In this document: one piece after another, positions 8,817 through 16,698 of the stretch
Layout: each line of letters starts with the position of its first letter
How positions within the stretch are numbered: the first letter of the stretch is position 1
Assembly (NCBI GenBank): GCA_964435475.1
Contig: CAYSZB010000021.1
Location: 1 to 35,413 of the forward strand
Direction of reading: 5' to 3'
DNA from: CAYSZB01 sp964435475
Lineage (GTDB): Bacteria > Chloroflexota > Anaerolineae > Anaerolineales > Anaerolineaceae
DNA: 35,413 nucleotides
Translations under genes and position numbers: made by a program
The notes under the pieces: generated by a model
The model's input: the letters and a program-made list of their open reading frames with translations, nothing else
Database searches by the model: none
What the model was told of the DNA's origin: nothing

Positions 8817-9746
8817 ATGTCTGAAGGAATAAAAATTGGTCCATTGATCATTCGCTATTATGCATTGATCATCATGGCTGGCGTGGTTGCTGCTGCCTGG
8901 CTATCCACAGTCGAAGCAAAACGTCGCGGGTATAAATCTGATTTTGTGTGGGATGTGCTTCCATGGGTAGTGATTGGTGGCATTATTGGGGCCAGGTTAT
9001 GGCATATTTTCACCCCGCCAGCGTCCATGGTCGAGCAGGGTATCACCACTAAATATTACCTTACGCATCCCTTGGACGCAATTGCCATTTGGAAAGGTGG
9101 GGTGGGCATCCCCGGTGCCATTATCGGTGGCGCTTTGGCACTCTTGATCTACAACAAGAAAACCAAGACAAGCTTTCTTGAGTGGGCAGATATTATCATG
9201 CCGGGGCTTGCCTTGGCACAGGCTATCGGTCGTTGGGGTAACTATGTCAATCAGGAAGTATATGGTGCTCCCACAGATCTTCCCTGGGCGATCACGATCG
9301 ACCAGGCACATCGACTTCCAGCATTCCGGGATTACTCGACTTATCACCCATTATTCCTGTATGAATCACTGCTTAATCTGCTCACTATGGCAATCCTGTT
9401 AATCGTTGGCAGGAAACTGAAGGATAAGTTGAAGCGTGGTGATATCTTCTTAATGTACCTTGTATGTTATCCCACCATCAGGTTCTTCCTCGAATTCTTA
9501 CGATTAGACCCGTCTCCTGTCGCTGGGATCAACATCAATCAGACTGTCATGGGAATAGTGGCTGTTGTCGCTCTTACATTACTCATCGTGCGCCATGTGG
9601 TCAAACCTAAAACTCAACCTGTAGAAGAAATTTTACTTTCACCAGAAGACAGCATTTTATTACCAACTGATGAAGAGGACTCTGTAGAATTTATTGCGAA
9701 TTCAGACCAGGATAAAAACCAGGATCTTCAAACCCCTCAGGATTAA
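8817..9746 (+). CDS. lgt: prolipoprotein diacylglyceryl transferase
   Basis: Transfers diacylglycerol from phosphatidylglycerol to the lipobox cysteine of prelipoproteins, the first step of lipoprotein maturation in the cytoplasmic membrane. The Lgt signature appears as GRWGNYVNQEVYGAP (about residues 139-153), with WKGGVGIPGAIIGG before it and HPLFLYESLLNL and FFLEFLRLD after it. Seven membrane helices are plausible. The last 45 residues after the final helix are an acidic, low-complexity tail (many D, E, Q) not seen in typical Lgt. GGAGG lies upstream of ATG 8817. A bidirectional terminator follows the gene. The preceding phosphatidyltransferase may supply its lipid substrate. Confidence 0.95.
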   Translation: MSEGIKIGPLIIRYYALIIMAGVVAAAWLSTVEAKRRGYKSDFVWDVLPWVVIGGIIGARLWHIFTPPASMVEQGITTKYYLTHPLDAIAIWKGGVGIPGAIIGGALALLIYNKKTKTSFLEWADIIMPGLALAQAIGRWGNYVNQEVYGAPTDLPWAITIDQAHRLPAFRDYSTYHPLFLYESLLNLLTMAILLIVGRKLKDKLKRGDIFLMYLVCYPTIRFFLEFLRLDPSPVAGININQTVMGIVAVVALTLLIVRHVVKPKTQPVEEILLSPEDSILLPTDEEDSVEFIANSDQDKNQDLQTPQD

Positions 9747-9779
9747 CTGAGAGTAAATATCTCAAATAAGAGAACAAAG

Positions 9780-9806
9780 AAGGCAGGCATCTGGCCTGCC
9801 TTTTTC
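9780..9806. terminator. bidirectional rho-independent terminator between lgt and the HNH gene
   Basis: GGCAGGC (9782-9788) pairs with GCCTGCC (9794-9800) around the five-base loop ATCTG. Two A-T pairs extend the stem, and TTTTTCTTT follows on the plus strand. A-rich DNA on the other side (AACAAAGAA) gives a U-rich tail on the minus strand. The hairpin sits between two convergent genes and should stop both. Confidence 0.9.
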
Positions 9807-9816
9807 TTTCCAAACC

Positions 9817-10317
9817 TTACCAGTTCTCAATAAAATTTACCCAATCTTTGTTTTCAAGTAAATGCTTTCCATATAAGTAAGTTGCTGAACTGGGCGGGCT
9901 TTGAGGGATTTTTCTGAGTGTCATGTGAGCTTCTTGCGGTGTCCTTCCGCCTTTTTGATGGTTGCATTTGGCACAAGCCGTCACCACATTGGTCCAGGTA
10001 TGCATTCCGCCTAAGTGCTTTGGTATAACATGATCAACTGTAAGAACCTGCGCTATCTTTCCACAATATTGGCAGGTATATTCGTCTCTCCTGAATATCT
10101 CCCGACTTGATAAGTGTACTTGTGGCCTTGGACGATTTATCAAATTCCTTAACCGGATAACTGATGGGATCGGGTATGAATGGGACACAGTTTTAATTAC
10201 CCCTCGGCCATTTAAGACCAATGTAGCCTTATCGCAAAGTACCAGGTTGACTGCGCGATGAATATTGGTCACATTGATCGGCTCAAAATTCGCGTTTAGA
10301 ACAAGAACTGGCTTCAT
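9817..10317 (-). CDS. HNH endonuclease family protein
   Basis: The 166-aa protein has the HNH beta-beta-alpha metal fold near residues 78-125: YTCQYCGK, then LTVDHVIPKHLGG, then CAKCNHQKGG. The two CxxC pairs suggest a structural zinc and DHVIP holds the catalytic histidine. The N-terminal part (PVLVLNANFEPINVTNIHRAVNLVL) is the typical beginning of a stand-alone HNH family that is widespread in Chloroflexota and cyanobacteria. Its biological role is not established. No methylase, phage gene or intron surrounds it. An extended -10 promoter lies about 20-28 bases before the start. Confidence 0.88.
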   Translation of the reverse strand: MKPVLVLNANFEPINVTNIHRAVNLVLCDKATLVLNGRGVIKTVSHSYPIPSVIRLRNLINRPRPQVHLSSREIFRRDEYTCQYCGKIAQVLTVDHVIPKHLGGMHTWTNVVTACAKCNHQKGGRTPQEAHMTLRKIPQSPPSSATYLYGKHLLENKDWVNFIENW

Positions 10318-10336
10318 GATTTGACAATAATTGTAG

Positions 10337-10345
10337 ATTATATCA
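10337..10345 (-). promoter_or_regulatory. extended -10 promoter for the HNH gene
   Basis: Read on the minus strand the sequence is TGATATAAT, a perfect TATAAT with the TGn extension. A transcript start near 10330 would give a leader of roughly a dozen bases before ATG 10317. I see no good -35 box, which fits an extended -10 promoter. Confidence 0.6.
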
Positions 10346-10474
10346 GGGAATTTTCAGTACCTTTTGGAGCAATTAGCCAGTATCAAGGAAGTAATAATTT
10401 CAGCAAATTGGGTGAAATTTCGAAGACTCAGAGAATTATGCTTGGAATTATTAAAAACGGGTTATCTCAATGTT

Positions 10475-10519
10475 TTGGTATAATAATTTTGTGTTAGATG
10501 TCTTCTATTATTATACCAA
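10475..10519. promoter_or_regulatory. perfect 13-bp inverted repeat carrying two facing extended -10 boxes
   Basis: TTGGTATAATAAT (10475-10487) is repeated inverted as ATTATTATACCAA (10507-10519) with 19 bases between. Each arm contains TGGTATAAT, an extended -10 element. One points toward tyrS and the other toward the HNH gene, so the two would fire at each other with start sites near 10491 and 10503. It may be an operator, a pair of overlapping convergent promoters, or a hairpin in a longer transcript. Confidence 0.6.
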
Positions 10520-10550
10520 TTAGAGTGTAGGCCGGTTTCAGGAGATAATC

Positions 10551-10576
10551 AAGCGCCTGTTTCCGCAGGCGCTTTT
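10551..10576 (+). terminator. terminator-like hairpin in the tyrS leader
   Basis: AAGCGCCTG (10551-10559) pairs perfectly with CAGGCGCTT (10566-10574) around a six-base loop, followed by only two more T. It lies about 37 bases before the tyrS start and downstream of its likely promoter, so it could be an attenuator. The T tract is short. I see no T-box consensus in the leader. Confidence 0.5.
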
Positions 10577-10612
10577 AGGTAAATTATTGAGGTTCTGATT
10601 TTGGAGGATGAG

Positions 10613-11827
10613 ATGGATATTGATCAACAGGTTACATACTTAATGCAGGGAACTGAATATGGCGATAACATCACAGCGAAGGCCATGGAAGGTGAGCTAC
10701 GCGAAAGACTGATTGAAGCTCAAAAAGAGAATAGGTCACTCCGAATTTATTGTGGATATGATCCCCGCACAACCGATCTGCATATAGGCCATACTGTAAC
10801 CATGCGTAAACTGCGCCAATTTCAGGAATTAGGACATGAAGTTTACTTTGTGATTGGTACCTATACATCTTTAATCGGTGATCCATCAGACAAAGATAAG
10901 TTGCGACCCTTGCTTACTCCGGAAGAGGTCGAAAGCAATGCACGCACCTACGCAGAACAGGCTTTCAGGATCCTGGACCGCGAGAAAACCCGTGTCGTCT
11001 ATAACGCAGACTGGTTGTCCGAACTCACCTTTGCAGACCTGATCAAACTTGCATCCAATTTTACGATCCAACAGTTCCTGACCCGGGAAAATTTTAAACT
11101 GCGCTGGGAAAAGAATGAAGCTGTTCATGTCCATGAACTGTTCTACTCCATCATGCAGGGTTATGATGCTCATCATCTTAATACCGATGTGCAGGTTGGC
11201 GGAACAGATCAACTTTTCAATATCATGACCGCTTCCCGGAAGATTATGACCTACTTTGGCCAAAAACCCAACATAGGTATCATTTTATCAATTTTGCCCG
11301 GAACGGATGGCGAAGTTAAAATGAGCAAGTCGCTGGGCAACCACATACCCCTGACTTCAACTCCTGAGGACATGTACGGAAAAGTGATGAGTGTGCCGGA
11401 TCATGCCATGGTGAAATTTGCCCAGCTGGCCACCCGCTGGACGCCTTTAGAGATTGAACAATTCACGTCGTCTATAGAAAATGACCAGGTCCATCCACGC
11501 GATGCCAAAATGCGGCTGGCATTTGAGATCGTTAGTGCATTCTTTGATGAGAGTGATGCCGAGAAAGCACAGGCATATTTTATCAACCTGTTTCAAAAAG
11601 GTGATCTGCCAGATGAAATTGCAGAATATTCGATTTCCCAGGAGCAAACTGTACTTGATATCATGCTGGCTGCCAATATGGCTGAAAGTCGGTCTCAGGC
11701 CAGGCGTTTGATCAACCAGAATGGTGTGAAATTCAAAAACCAGGTGATTCGTGATGCTTCTATGGTGGTGGGTGAAGGAATTTTGCAGGTTGGGAAAAGG
11801 AACTTCCTTAGGATTAAAAAGAATTAA
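10613..11827 (+). CDS. tyrS: tyrosyl-tRNA synthetase
   Basis: Charges tRNA-Tyr with tyrosine. The class I signature HIGH is seen in YDPRTTDLHIGHTVTMRKL (about residues 47-65), and KMSKSLGNHI carries the KMSKS loop. A C-terminal S4 RNA-binding domain (about 340-404: AESRSQARRLINQNGVKFKN) contacts the tRNA. YDPRTTDLHIGH in place of the GxDPTA form suggests the TyrZ-like subgroup. I chose ATG 10613 because GGAGG (10603-10607) lies five bases upstream; the frame opens at TTG 10601. The product is 404 aa. The stop overlaps that of the convergent SEDS-PBP gene by four bases, leaving no space for a terminator. Confidence 0.95.
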   Translation: MDIDQQVTYLMQGTEYGDNITAKAMEGELRERLIEAQKENRSLRIYCGYDPRTTDLHIGHTVTMRKLRQFQELGHEVYFVIGTYTSLIGDPSDKDKLRPLLTPEEVESNARTYAEQAFRILDREKTRVVYNADWLSELTFADLIKLASNFTIQQFLTRENFKLRWEKNEAVHVHELFYSIMQGYDAHHLNTDVQVGGTDQLFNIMTASRKIMTYFGQKPNIGIILSILPGTDGEVKMSKSLGNHIPLTSTPEDMYGKVMSVPDHAMVKFAQLATRWTPLEIEQFTSSIENDQVHPRDAKMRLAFEIVSAFFDESDAEKAQAYFINLFQKGDLPDEIAEYSISQEQTVLDIMLAANMAESRSQARRLINQNGVKFKNQVIRDASMVVGEGILQVGKRNFLRIKKN

Positions 11828-14442
11828 TCAACCGGTTTATTAATTAATAACAACTGACCGGCTGCCATTGCCTTTTCAATTTCTCCTGATTCGAGGACAA
11901 TGGCTATTGCCAGCGGCGTACCCTGCCACTCGTCCAATGTACCGCCTATAAACCATGTGTTTCCCGTTTCTCCATTAGCTGTGCTAAATTGCCCCAACGT
12001 AAACCAGAATGGATCACTGCTTGCTTGCAATAAATTAACAGTCTTATCTGCAGTTGAACTTTCAATAACTTGAATCGGCATAGCAGATAGCATCGAGATC
12101 CATTCCCCTGACGTGCCAAGGTAGCTGTTGATGATCCGTGGTTGCGGCATTAAACCTGAATTGGATAAAGCAGCAGCTACCATCGCCATCTGAATTGGGC
12201 TGACGCGGAAATTACCCTCGGTAAAGAAGTAATCGTATAGATCCATTTTGTTTTCAGGTGGGTTTGATGGCAAAGCATGATCAAGAGGTAGGTCCGGCAC
12301 TGAAAACAAGCCCATTTGATTTATTAAGAGCAGGAGTGCTTGCACGTCTGTAGACGCAGTCAGTTGGTTAACCGCCCGTTCACAGCCAAACTGAATCCCT
12401 TTGATCTTTGACTTTGCTCCGATTGCGTAATCCAGGCAGGAGAGATCTATCCTATGACTCAATGTGAGGTCAATTACATTGTGGGCTGGTGATGATAAAT
12501 ACACCGGTAATGCGATATTTGAGATTGCTGTTCCAAGGGGATATGAGCCTTGAGTGGCCCGATTAAGTAATGATCCTGTCTTGTCATTGATAAGGCTCTC
12601 CCAGTTGGTCTCAATGTCATTTGAGTTGAAGTAAGGAAAAGAGGACATGGATAAGATCTCACCTGTTTTTGCATTCATCAGCACAATGGCTCCTGGAGTT
12701 CCTGCCAGTAATGAATCAGCTTTTTGCTGAATTTCCAGGGAAATGCTTAAGCGAATATCGGAGCCTGTAGGTCTTTGATTATTAAGTTGTTTTTGCCACC
12801 AGGTAGACAAATACGAGTTTGTTTCAAATCCTCTTAAGTATCGATCCATTGCCTTTTCGATACCAGTTTGTCCGTATATGATGTGAGAATATCCTACCAC
12901 CGGGCTGAGGGATGGATATGTGTTAATCCTGAAAAATCTACCTGCCTGCCCATTGGTTGTAACTAAAATAGAATCCGCCTGGTCCAGAATATCGCCTCTT
13001 TTTACCCATTGATCTTCAATACTCGACCGCGGGTTATCAAATCGTTGAGTCCATTTATCAGTTCGTATAAATGCAATCCATGAATTTGCCAGTATCAGTG
13101 CCAAAAAGCCAAGTGAAAAGATGATCCCCAAAAACCGGATGGCTTTGTTACGTGGCAGTGTTGGAATGGGTTCAAGGTTTTCTTGATCAAGGAGAAGTAT
13201 GAATAATAGGCACAGAAAATTGGTAACCAGAGATGATCCCCCATAAGAAACCCACGGTAGTGTAACCCCGGTCAACGGCAGTGTGTTGAGATTTCCTCCA
13301 ATAATTATGATCGATTGGATCGAGAAGTACGACCCAATGCCGATAGCCAGGTACCGTTGAAATAATGTCGTTGCCAACTCAGCAATGTTTAGAATCCGCA
13401 ACATCAAAACTAAGAACAAGAGGATAAGGCTTACACTAACCAATAATCCCATCTCTTCAGATATTGCTGTAAAAATAAAGTCATTAATGGCCAGTGGCAC
13501 CACACCCGGGTTGCCAAGCCCGATTCCGGCACCAAATAAACCGCCGCTGGCAGTTGCGATCAAAGCTTGCACATTCTGGTAAGCCAGGCCGGATGCATTT
13601 CTCAGCGGATCAATCCAGGTATCAATCCTTGTTCTTACGATGTTGATGTTTAGATAAGCAATTAAAGAAAGCACAATTAACAGCCCTGGTATCATCCAGA
13701 TCAGGTACCTGCGCTGGGTGGTCACGATGATGATAATTGAATATAAAAGGATAAATATCATTGCCGTGCCAATGTCGCGTTGGGAAACCAGCAATAAGAC
13801 AGTTAACAGGAACACATTTAGGGAGGGCAGTAAATAACTGATTAATCTTGATTGCATAGCTGATGCATCAGAAAAATAAGCTGCCAGGAAAATGATGATC
13901 AAGAGTTTTAGTGGTTCTGATGGTTGAATGAAAAAACTGCGCAATCCCAGCCAAAGGTTGGGCCCAGCCCCCGTGGGATTTACTCCCAAGAATAAGGTGA
14001 TTGATGTGAGTAAAAAGCCAATGGACAGCCAGATATACTTGTATTTTCGAACAAAATCAAGCATGCCGGGGATCAAAATTCCTATCAAGACACAACTGGC
14101 ACCGATCGATAGCCAAATAGTTTGCTTGTATCCGAGATTTGGGTCAAGTCTCCAGACAGTCATTAACCCCAGACCGGTCAACAAAGCGATAACAGGGATT
14201 ATAAAAAGGTCCTTGGGGTGAATTTTGATGTTTGTGACATAGAATATTAAAAAAAAGCTAATCAACCAAGCAATGTAGCCTATCCAATGTTGGGAGTTAA
14301 CCACAACATTGCTATCCCGTGCACGAATCAAAGGTGCATAGGTCAGGATAATCGAATATAACAGGATAAACAGTGCCGCCAATGCCAGCAACCAGAATTG
14401 TTTGATGTTGTTTTTCATGGGTGGGTCATCATTGCTCAGCAA
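11824..14442 (-). CDS. SEDS glycosyltransferase (FtsW/RodA) fused to a degenerate PBP transpeptidase domain
   Basis: The 872-aa protein joins two partners that are normally separate. Residues about 15-460 are a SEDS polytopic membrane domain that polymerises lipid II. It keeps YQNVQALIATASGGLFGAGIG and NDFIFTAISEE, whose Asp (D321) aligns with the catalytic Asp of RodA and FtsW. Residues about 475-870 look like a class B PBP: a short linker region (RGDILDQADSILVTT), GAIVLMNAKTGEILSMSSFP, and late NGETGNTWFIGG. The active-site motifs are lost by eye. Where SxxK is expected there is YPLGTAIS (T638, S641). Near SxN there is GCE (685-687). KTG reads ETG (825-827). It should polymerise glycan but probably not crosslink. 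The start TTG 14442 has AGGA upstream; ATG 14418 is the alternative. Confidence 0.85.
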   Translation of the reverse strand: MLSNDDPPMKNNIKQFWLLALAALFILLYSIILTYAPLIRARDSNVVVNSQHWIGYIAWLISFFLIFYVTNIKIHPKDLFIIPVIALLTGLGLMTVWRLDPNLGYKQTIWLSIGASCVLIGILIPGMLDFVRKYKYIWLSIGFLLTSITLFLGVNPTGAGPNLWLGLRSFFIQPSEPLKLLIIIFLAAYFSDASAMQSRLISYLLPSLNVFLLTVLLLVSQRDIGTAMIFILLYSIIIIVTTQRRYLIWMIPGLLIVLSLIAYLNINIVRTRIDTWIDPLRNASGLAYQNVQALIATASGGLFGAGIGLGNPGVVPLAINDFIFTAISEEMGLLVSVSLILLFLVLMLRILNIAELATTLFQRYLAIGIGSYFSIQSIIIIGGNLNTLPLTGVTLPWVSYGGSSLVTNFLCLLFILLLDQENLEPIPTLPRNKAIRFLGIIFSLGFLALILANSWIAFIRTDKWTQRFDNPRSSIEDQWVKRGDILDQADSILVTTNGQAGRFFRINTYPSLSPVVGYSHIIYGQTGIEKAMDRYLRGFETNSYLSTWWQKQLNNQRPTGSDIRLSISLEIQQKADSLLAGTPGAIVLMNAKTGEILSMSSFPYFNSNDIETNWESLINDKTGSLLNRATQGSYPLGTAISNIALPVYLSSPAHNVIDLTLSHRIDLSCLDYAIGAKSKIKGIQFGCERAVNQLTASTDVQALLLLINQMGLFSVPDLPLDHALPSNPPENKMDLYDYFFTEGNFRVSPIQMAMVAAALSNSGLMPQPRIINSYLGTSGEWISMLSAMPIQVIESSTADKTVNLLQASSDPFWFTLGQFSTANGETGNTWFIGGTLDEWQGTPLAIAIVLESGEIEKAMAAGQLLLINKPVD

Positions 14443-14455
14443 GTGATCCTGTTGG

Positions 14456-15322
14456 TTAAATTCTATACTTATCCAGGAAGATAGCTAATTTTTGCCTGGC
14501 TTTTACTGGAATGACTTTTGGATCTGTAATTATTGCATTTTTTAGAGCATCAGCACAGGTGCATTGTTGCATATTCTCGATTAAACCTACCAGCTCAACA
14601 ATTGTTTTCTGAGCTAATTCTGTGTTTTCCTGTAATGTCGCAATGACCATTTCCACTGTTACGGGTTCTGCGCTTTCATGCCACACATCGTAGTCTGTGA
14701 CATGAGCCATGGTCGCATAGCAAATCTCTGCTTCGCGCGCCAGAAAGACTTCAGGTGCTGCGGTCATTCCTACTATAGACAAATTTAATTGGCGGTATAC
14801 GTGGGACTCTGCTTTGGTCGAAAACCTTGGTCCTTCAATGCTAACATAGGTGCCCCCTTTGTGAGCGAAACCACCCATGCGCTGTGTAGCATCAAGCAAT
14901 AATTGGGATAATGAAGGGCAAAAAGGGTCAGCAACACTAACATGGCACACACATCCTTCACCAAAAAAACTGCTCTCCCGTTTGTGTGTCAGGTCAAAGA
15001 TCTGGTCTGGAATGACAATGTGCCCTGGAGCCAATTCTTCCCTGAGGGATCCACAGGCACTTACACTAACGATTTTACTTACTCCCAGTCGTTTAAAGCC
15101 ATAAATGTTTGCCCTGTAGTTGATTTCACTTGGTGAGATGTGGTGGCCAATTCCATGCCTTGCCAGAAAGGCAACCTTAATATCATTGATCCTTCCAATG
15201 AAGAATGGTGCACTCGGGTTTCCAAAAGGGGTGGTTACACTGACCATTTCAGTGTCCTTTAATAAGGGGAAATGGTATAGACCAGAGCCTCCAATAATGC
15301 CAAGAATGGGTTTTTCGTTCAT
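14456..15322 (-). CDS. mtnP: S-methyl-5'-thioadenosine phosphorylase
   Basis: Splits methylthioadenosine (from polyamine synthesis and SAM breakdown) into adenine and methylthioribose-1-phosphate. Family motifs: GIIGGSGLY at the N terminus, RHGIGHHISPSEINYRAN, SVSACGSLREE, IEGPRFSTKAES, GMTAAPEVFLAREAEICYA, and VTDYDVW. The two Asp in the last motif correspond to the residues that favour adenine (6-amino) over 6-oxopurines in known MTA phosphorylases. The length of 288 aa is normal. GGAGG lies just before ATG 15322. The gene sits between an FHA protein and the SEDS-PBP fusion, 13 bases ahead of the latter. That is an odd neighbour for envelope genes and may only reflect shared transcription. 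Confidence 0.92.
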   Translation of the reverse strand: MNEKPILGIIGGSGLYHFPLLKDTEMVSVTTPFGNPSAPFFIGRINDIKVAFLARHGIGHHISPSEINYRANIYGFKRLGVSKIVSVSACGSLREELAPGHIVIPDQIFDLTHKRESSFFGEGCVCHVSVADPFCPSLSQLLLDATQRMGGFAHKGGTYVSIEGPRFSTKAESHVYRQLNLSIVGMTAAPEVFLAREAEICYATMAHVTDYDVWHESAEPVTVEMVIATLQENTELAQKTIVELVGLIENMQQCTCADALKNAIITDPKVIPVKARQKLAIFLDKYRI

Positions 15323-15349
15323 TGCTCCTCCAAATTGCTTATACTATCT

Positions 15350-15763
15350 TCAATAGATTAGTTCTATCTCGTATACCCCGCAATGCAGTTTGTCACCCGA
15401 GGTCAACACCAATGGGGATTTGATCTTAGTGCCATTTAACAAAGTCCCGTTGGTAGATCCATTGTCTGTTACCCACCAGCGTTGTTTATCAAAATATAAC
15501 TGACAGTGATTTGCTGAAACTGTATGGTCATCTAGCTGCAGATCGCAGTTTTGATCTCTTCCAATGGTTATCTGCAACTTTCTGAATGTTCTTTTGGTTG
15601 TCACATTGTTCTGCTTAATGTTAAGGGTAACTTCTTGTAACTCGCCCCTGACCCGGTCTGTGCCTTTAAGGCTTTTCCAAATTATTATAAATATCCAAGT
15701 AATGAACCCATACAGGATCACAACCATTAGAATTCGTAAAATTAGGAAAATAATTTCAATCAT
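15350..15763 (-). CDS. membrane-anchored FHA-domain protein (FhaB-like)
   Basis: The 137-aa protein has one N-terminal membrane helix (about residues 4-28). After a 25-residue linker it has one forkhead-associated domain (about 55-135): ITIGRDQNCDLQLDDHTVSANHCQLYF, then VTDNGSTNGTLLNG. The Arg of GRD, the SxxH-type SANH and the N of NGSTNGT are the usual phosphothreonine-binding positions, so the domain should be able to bind. The layout matches actinobacterial FhaB (FipA), which acts in cell-wall synthesis and division next to rodA and pbpA. It starts six bases after the FhaA-like gene. No Ser/Thr kinase gene is in the window. Confidence 0.85.
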   Translation of the reverse strand: MIEIIFLILRILMVVILYGFITWIFIIIWKSLKGTDRVRGELQEVTLNIKQNNVTTKRTFRKLQITIGRDQNCDLQLDDHTVSANHCQLYFDKQRWWVTDNGSTNGTLLNGTKIKSPLVLTSGDKLHCGVYEIELIY

Positions 15764-15769
15764 TGTTGA

Positions 15770-16534
15770 TTACAGCTCAGGAAGTATTGATGTTCGAAAG
15801 GACAAATCGGGCATATCTTCACCATATAGCAATGTCGTATTACCAATTGTGATCATATCCCCGGATTCCAGGATTGCTGAGTTGCACTTTTTGTTATTGA
15901 CCATTGTCCCACCAAGCGAGTCCAAGTCAAATAACAAAAACTTCCTGTTCTTGGCTCGCAATTGCAAGTGGTCTCTCGATACCAAAGAATCGTTAAGTGA
16001 AAGGTCCGAAGTAGATCTCCGACCAATGCTGATGATCGGTTGGTTTAAAGGAAAAGTGAGGGTCCCATTAATTATAAGAAACGCGTTTAAGGGCAGTATC
16101 TCCTCAGGTTTGCTTTCCCCAAGTTTCAATAACGTCGTTGCTGTCATTTCTTCTTCCTTTGGAGTAAACGAAGCAGTTATTTTCAGGTCTCTTTGAAAAG
16201 GATCATCTGCTCGAAAAATGAAGATCTTTGGGTATGAAGGGAAATAAATGCCGCTTGTCTCTGAATTGTGATAGATTTGCATCAATATCTCTTCTAGTGA
16301 AGGTTGCTTTTCCAGCCACAAGTCATAGTCCTCCACGGGCACAAAGAAATTGTAAATATCAGGGGCCATGACCTTCCCGGGTTGAATTTCAAATGAGGTT
16401 TCCTGGATTAGCCTAAAAACATCTTCGATGATCAAGTTGGAAGTTCTCCTGTTGAATATCGCGTTGAGCTTTTTCTCCATGAGAGACCTTATCCGATATT
16501 CAATCAGGTCAAGAAATTTGCTGATATTAACCAT
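15770..16534 (-). CDS. DUF3662-FHA protein (FhaA-like)
   Basis: The N-terminal 110 residues resemble the FhaA N-terminal domain (DUF3662): NISKFLDLIEYRIRSLMEKK, then PDIYNFFVPVEDYDLW. A C-terminal FHA domain follows (about 165-245) with ISIGRRSTSDLSLNDSLVSRDHLQL and DLDSLGGTMVNNKK. The key Arg, Ser and His of an FHA site are present; the NGT-type turn is altered to LGGTMVN. The frame is open up to 16735, but I chose ATG 16534. The domain begins there, the longer form would overlap the PHP gene, and the added 67 residues resemble no known FhaA. A TATAAT lies only about ten bases upstream of this ATG, and no ribosome-binding site is seen, so the message may be nearly leaderless. Confidence 0.8.
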   Translation of the reverse strand: MVNISKFLDLIEYRIRSLMEKKLNAIFNRRTSNLIIEDVFRLIQETSFEIQPGKVMAPDIYNFFVPVEDYDLWLEKQPSLEEILMQIYHNSETSGIYFPSYPKIFIFRADDPFQRDLKITASFTPKEEEMTATTLLKLGESKPEEILPLNAFLIINGTLTFPLNQPIISIGRRSTSDLSLNDSLVSRDHLQLRAKNRKFLLFDLDSLGGTMVNNKKCNSAILESGDMITIGNTTLLYGEDMPDLSFRTSILPEL

Positions 16535-16544
16535 ATTGAAGAAT

Positions 16545-16550
16545 ATTATA
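16545..16550 (-). promoter_or_regulatory. -10 box directly before the FhaA-like gene
   Basis: On the minus strand this is a perfect TATAAT, ten bases before ATG 16534. A start of transcription near 16538 would leave a leader of only a few bases. The -35 region (TTAAAT at a 17-base spacing) is poor. It separates the FHA/SEDS-PBP block from the PHP gene upstream. Confidence 0.45.
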
Positions 16551-16698
16551 CTCACTATGTATTTTGAATTTAATACAAGTATGTCTTCAATGGAATTGAC
16601 CATTGCGATGAATAATTCAAAAAGAATGTCAAGAGAGAAATAGGCATGTAGTTGTCCAGGAGTGTTGTCAGGTCCAACTCTTTCCTGATCATAAAATG

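Noticed and set aside
10485..10612. T-box riboswitch before tyrS
   Set aside because: A terminator-like hairpin is present, but I could not find the conserved T-box sequence or a specifier stem. The leader is too short for a standard T-box.
15564..16196. 210-codon plus-strand frame across the two FHA genes
   Set aside because: It runs antisense through both FHA domains. The minus-strand products are clearly recognisable.
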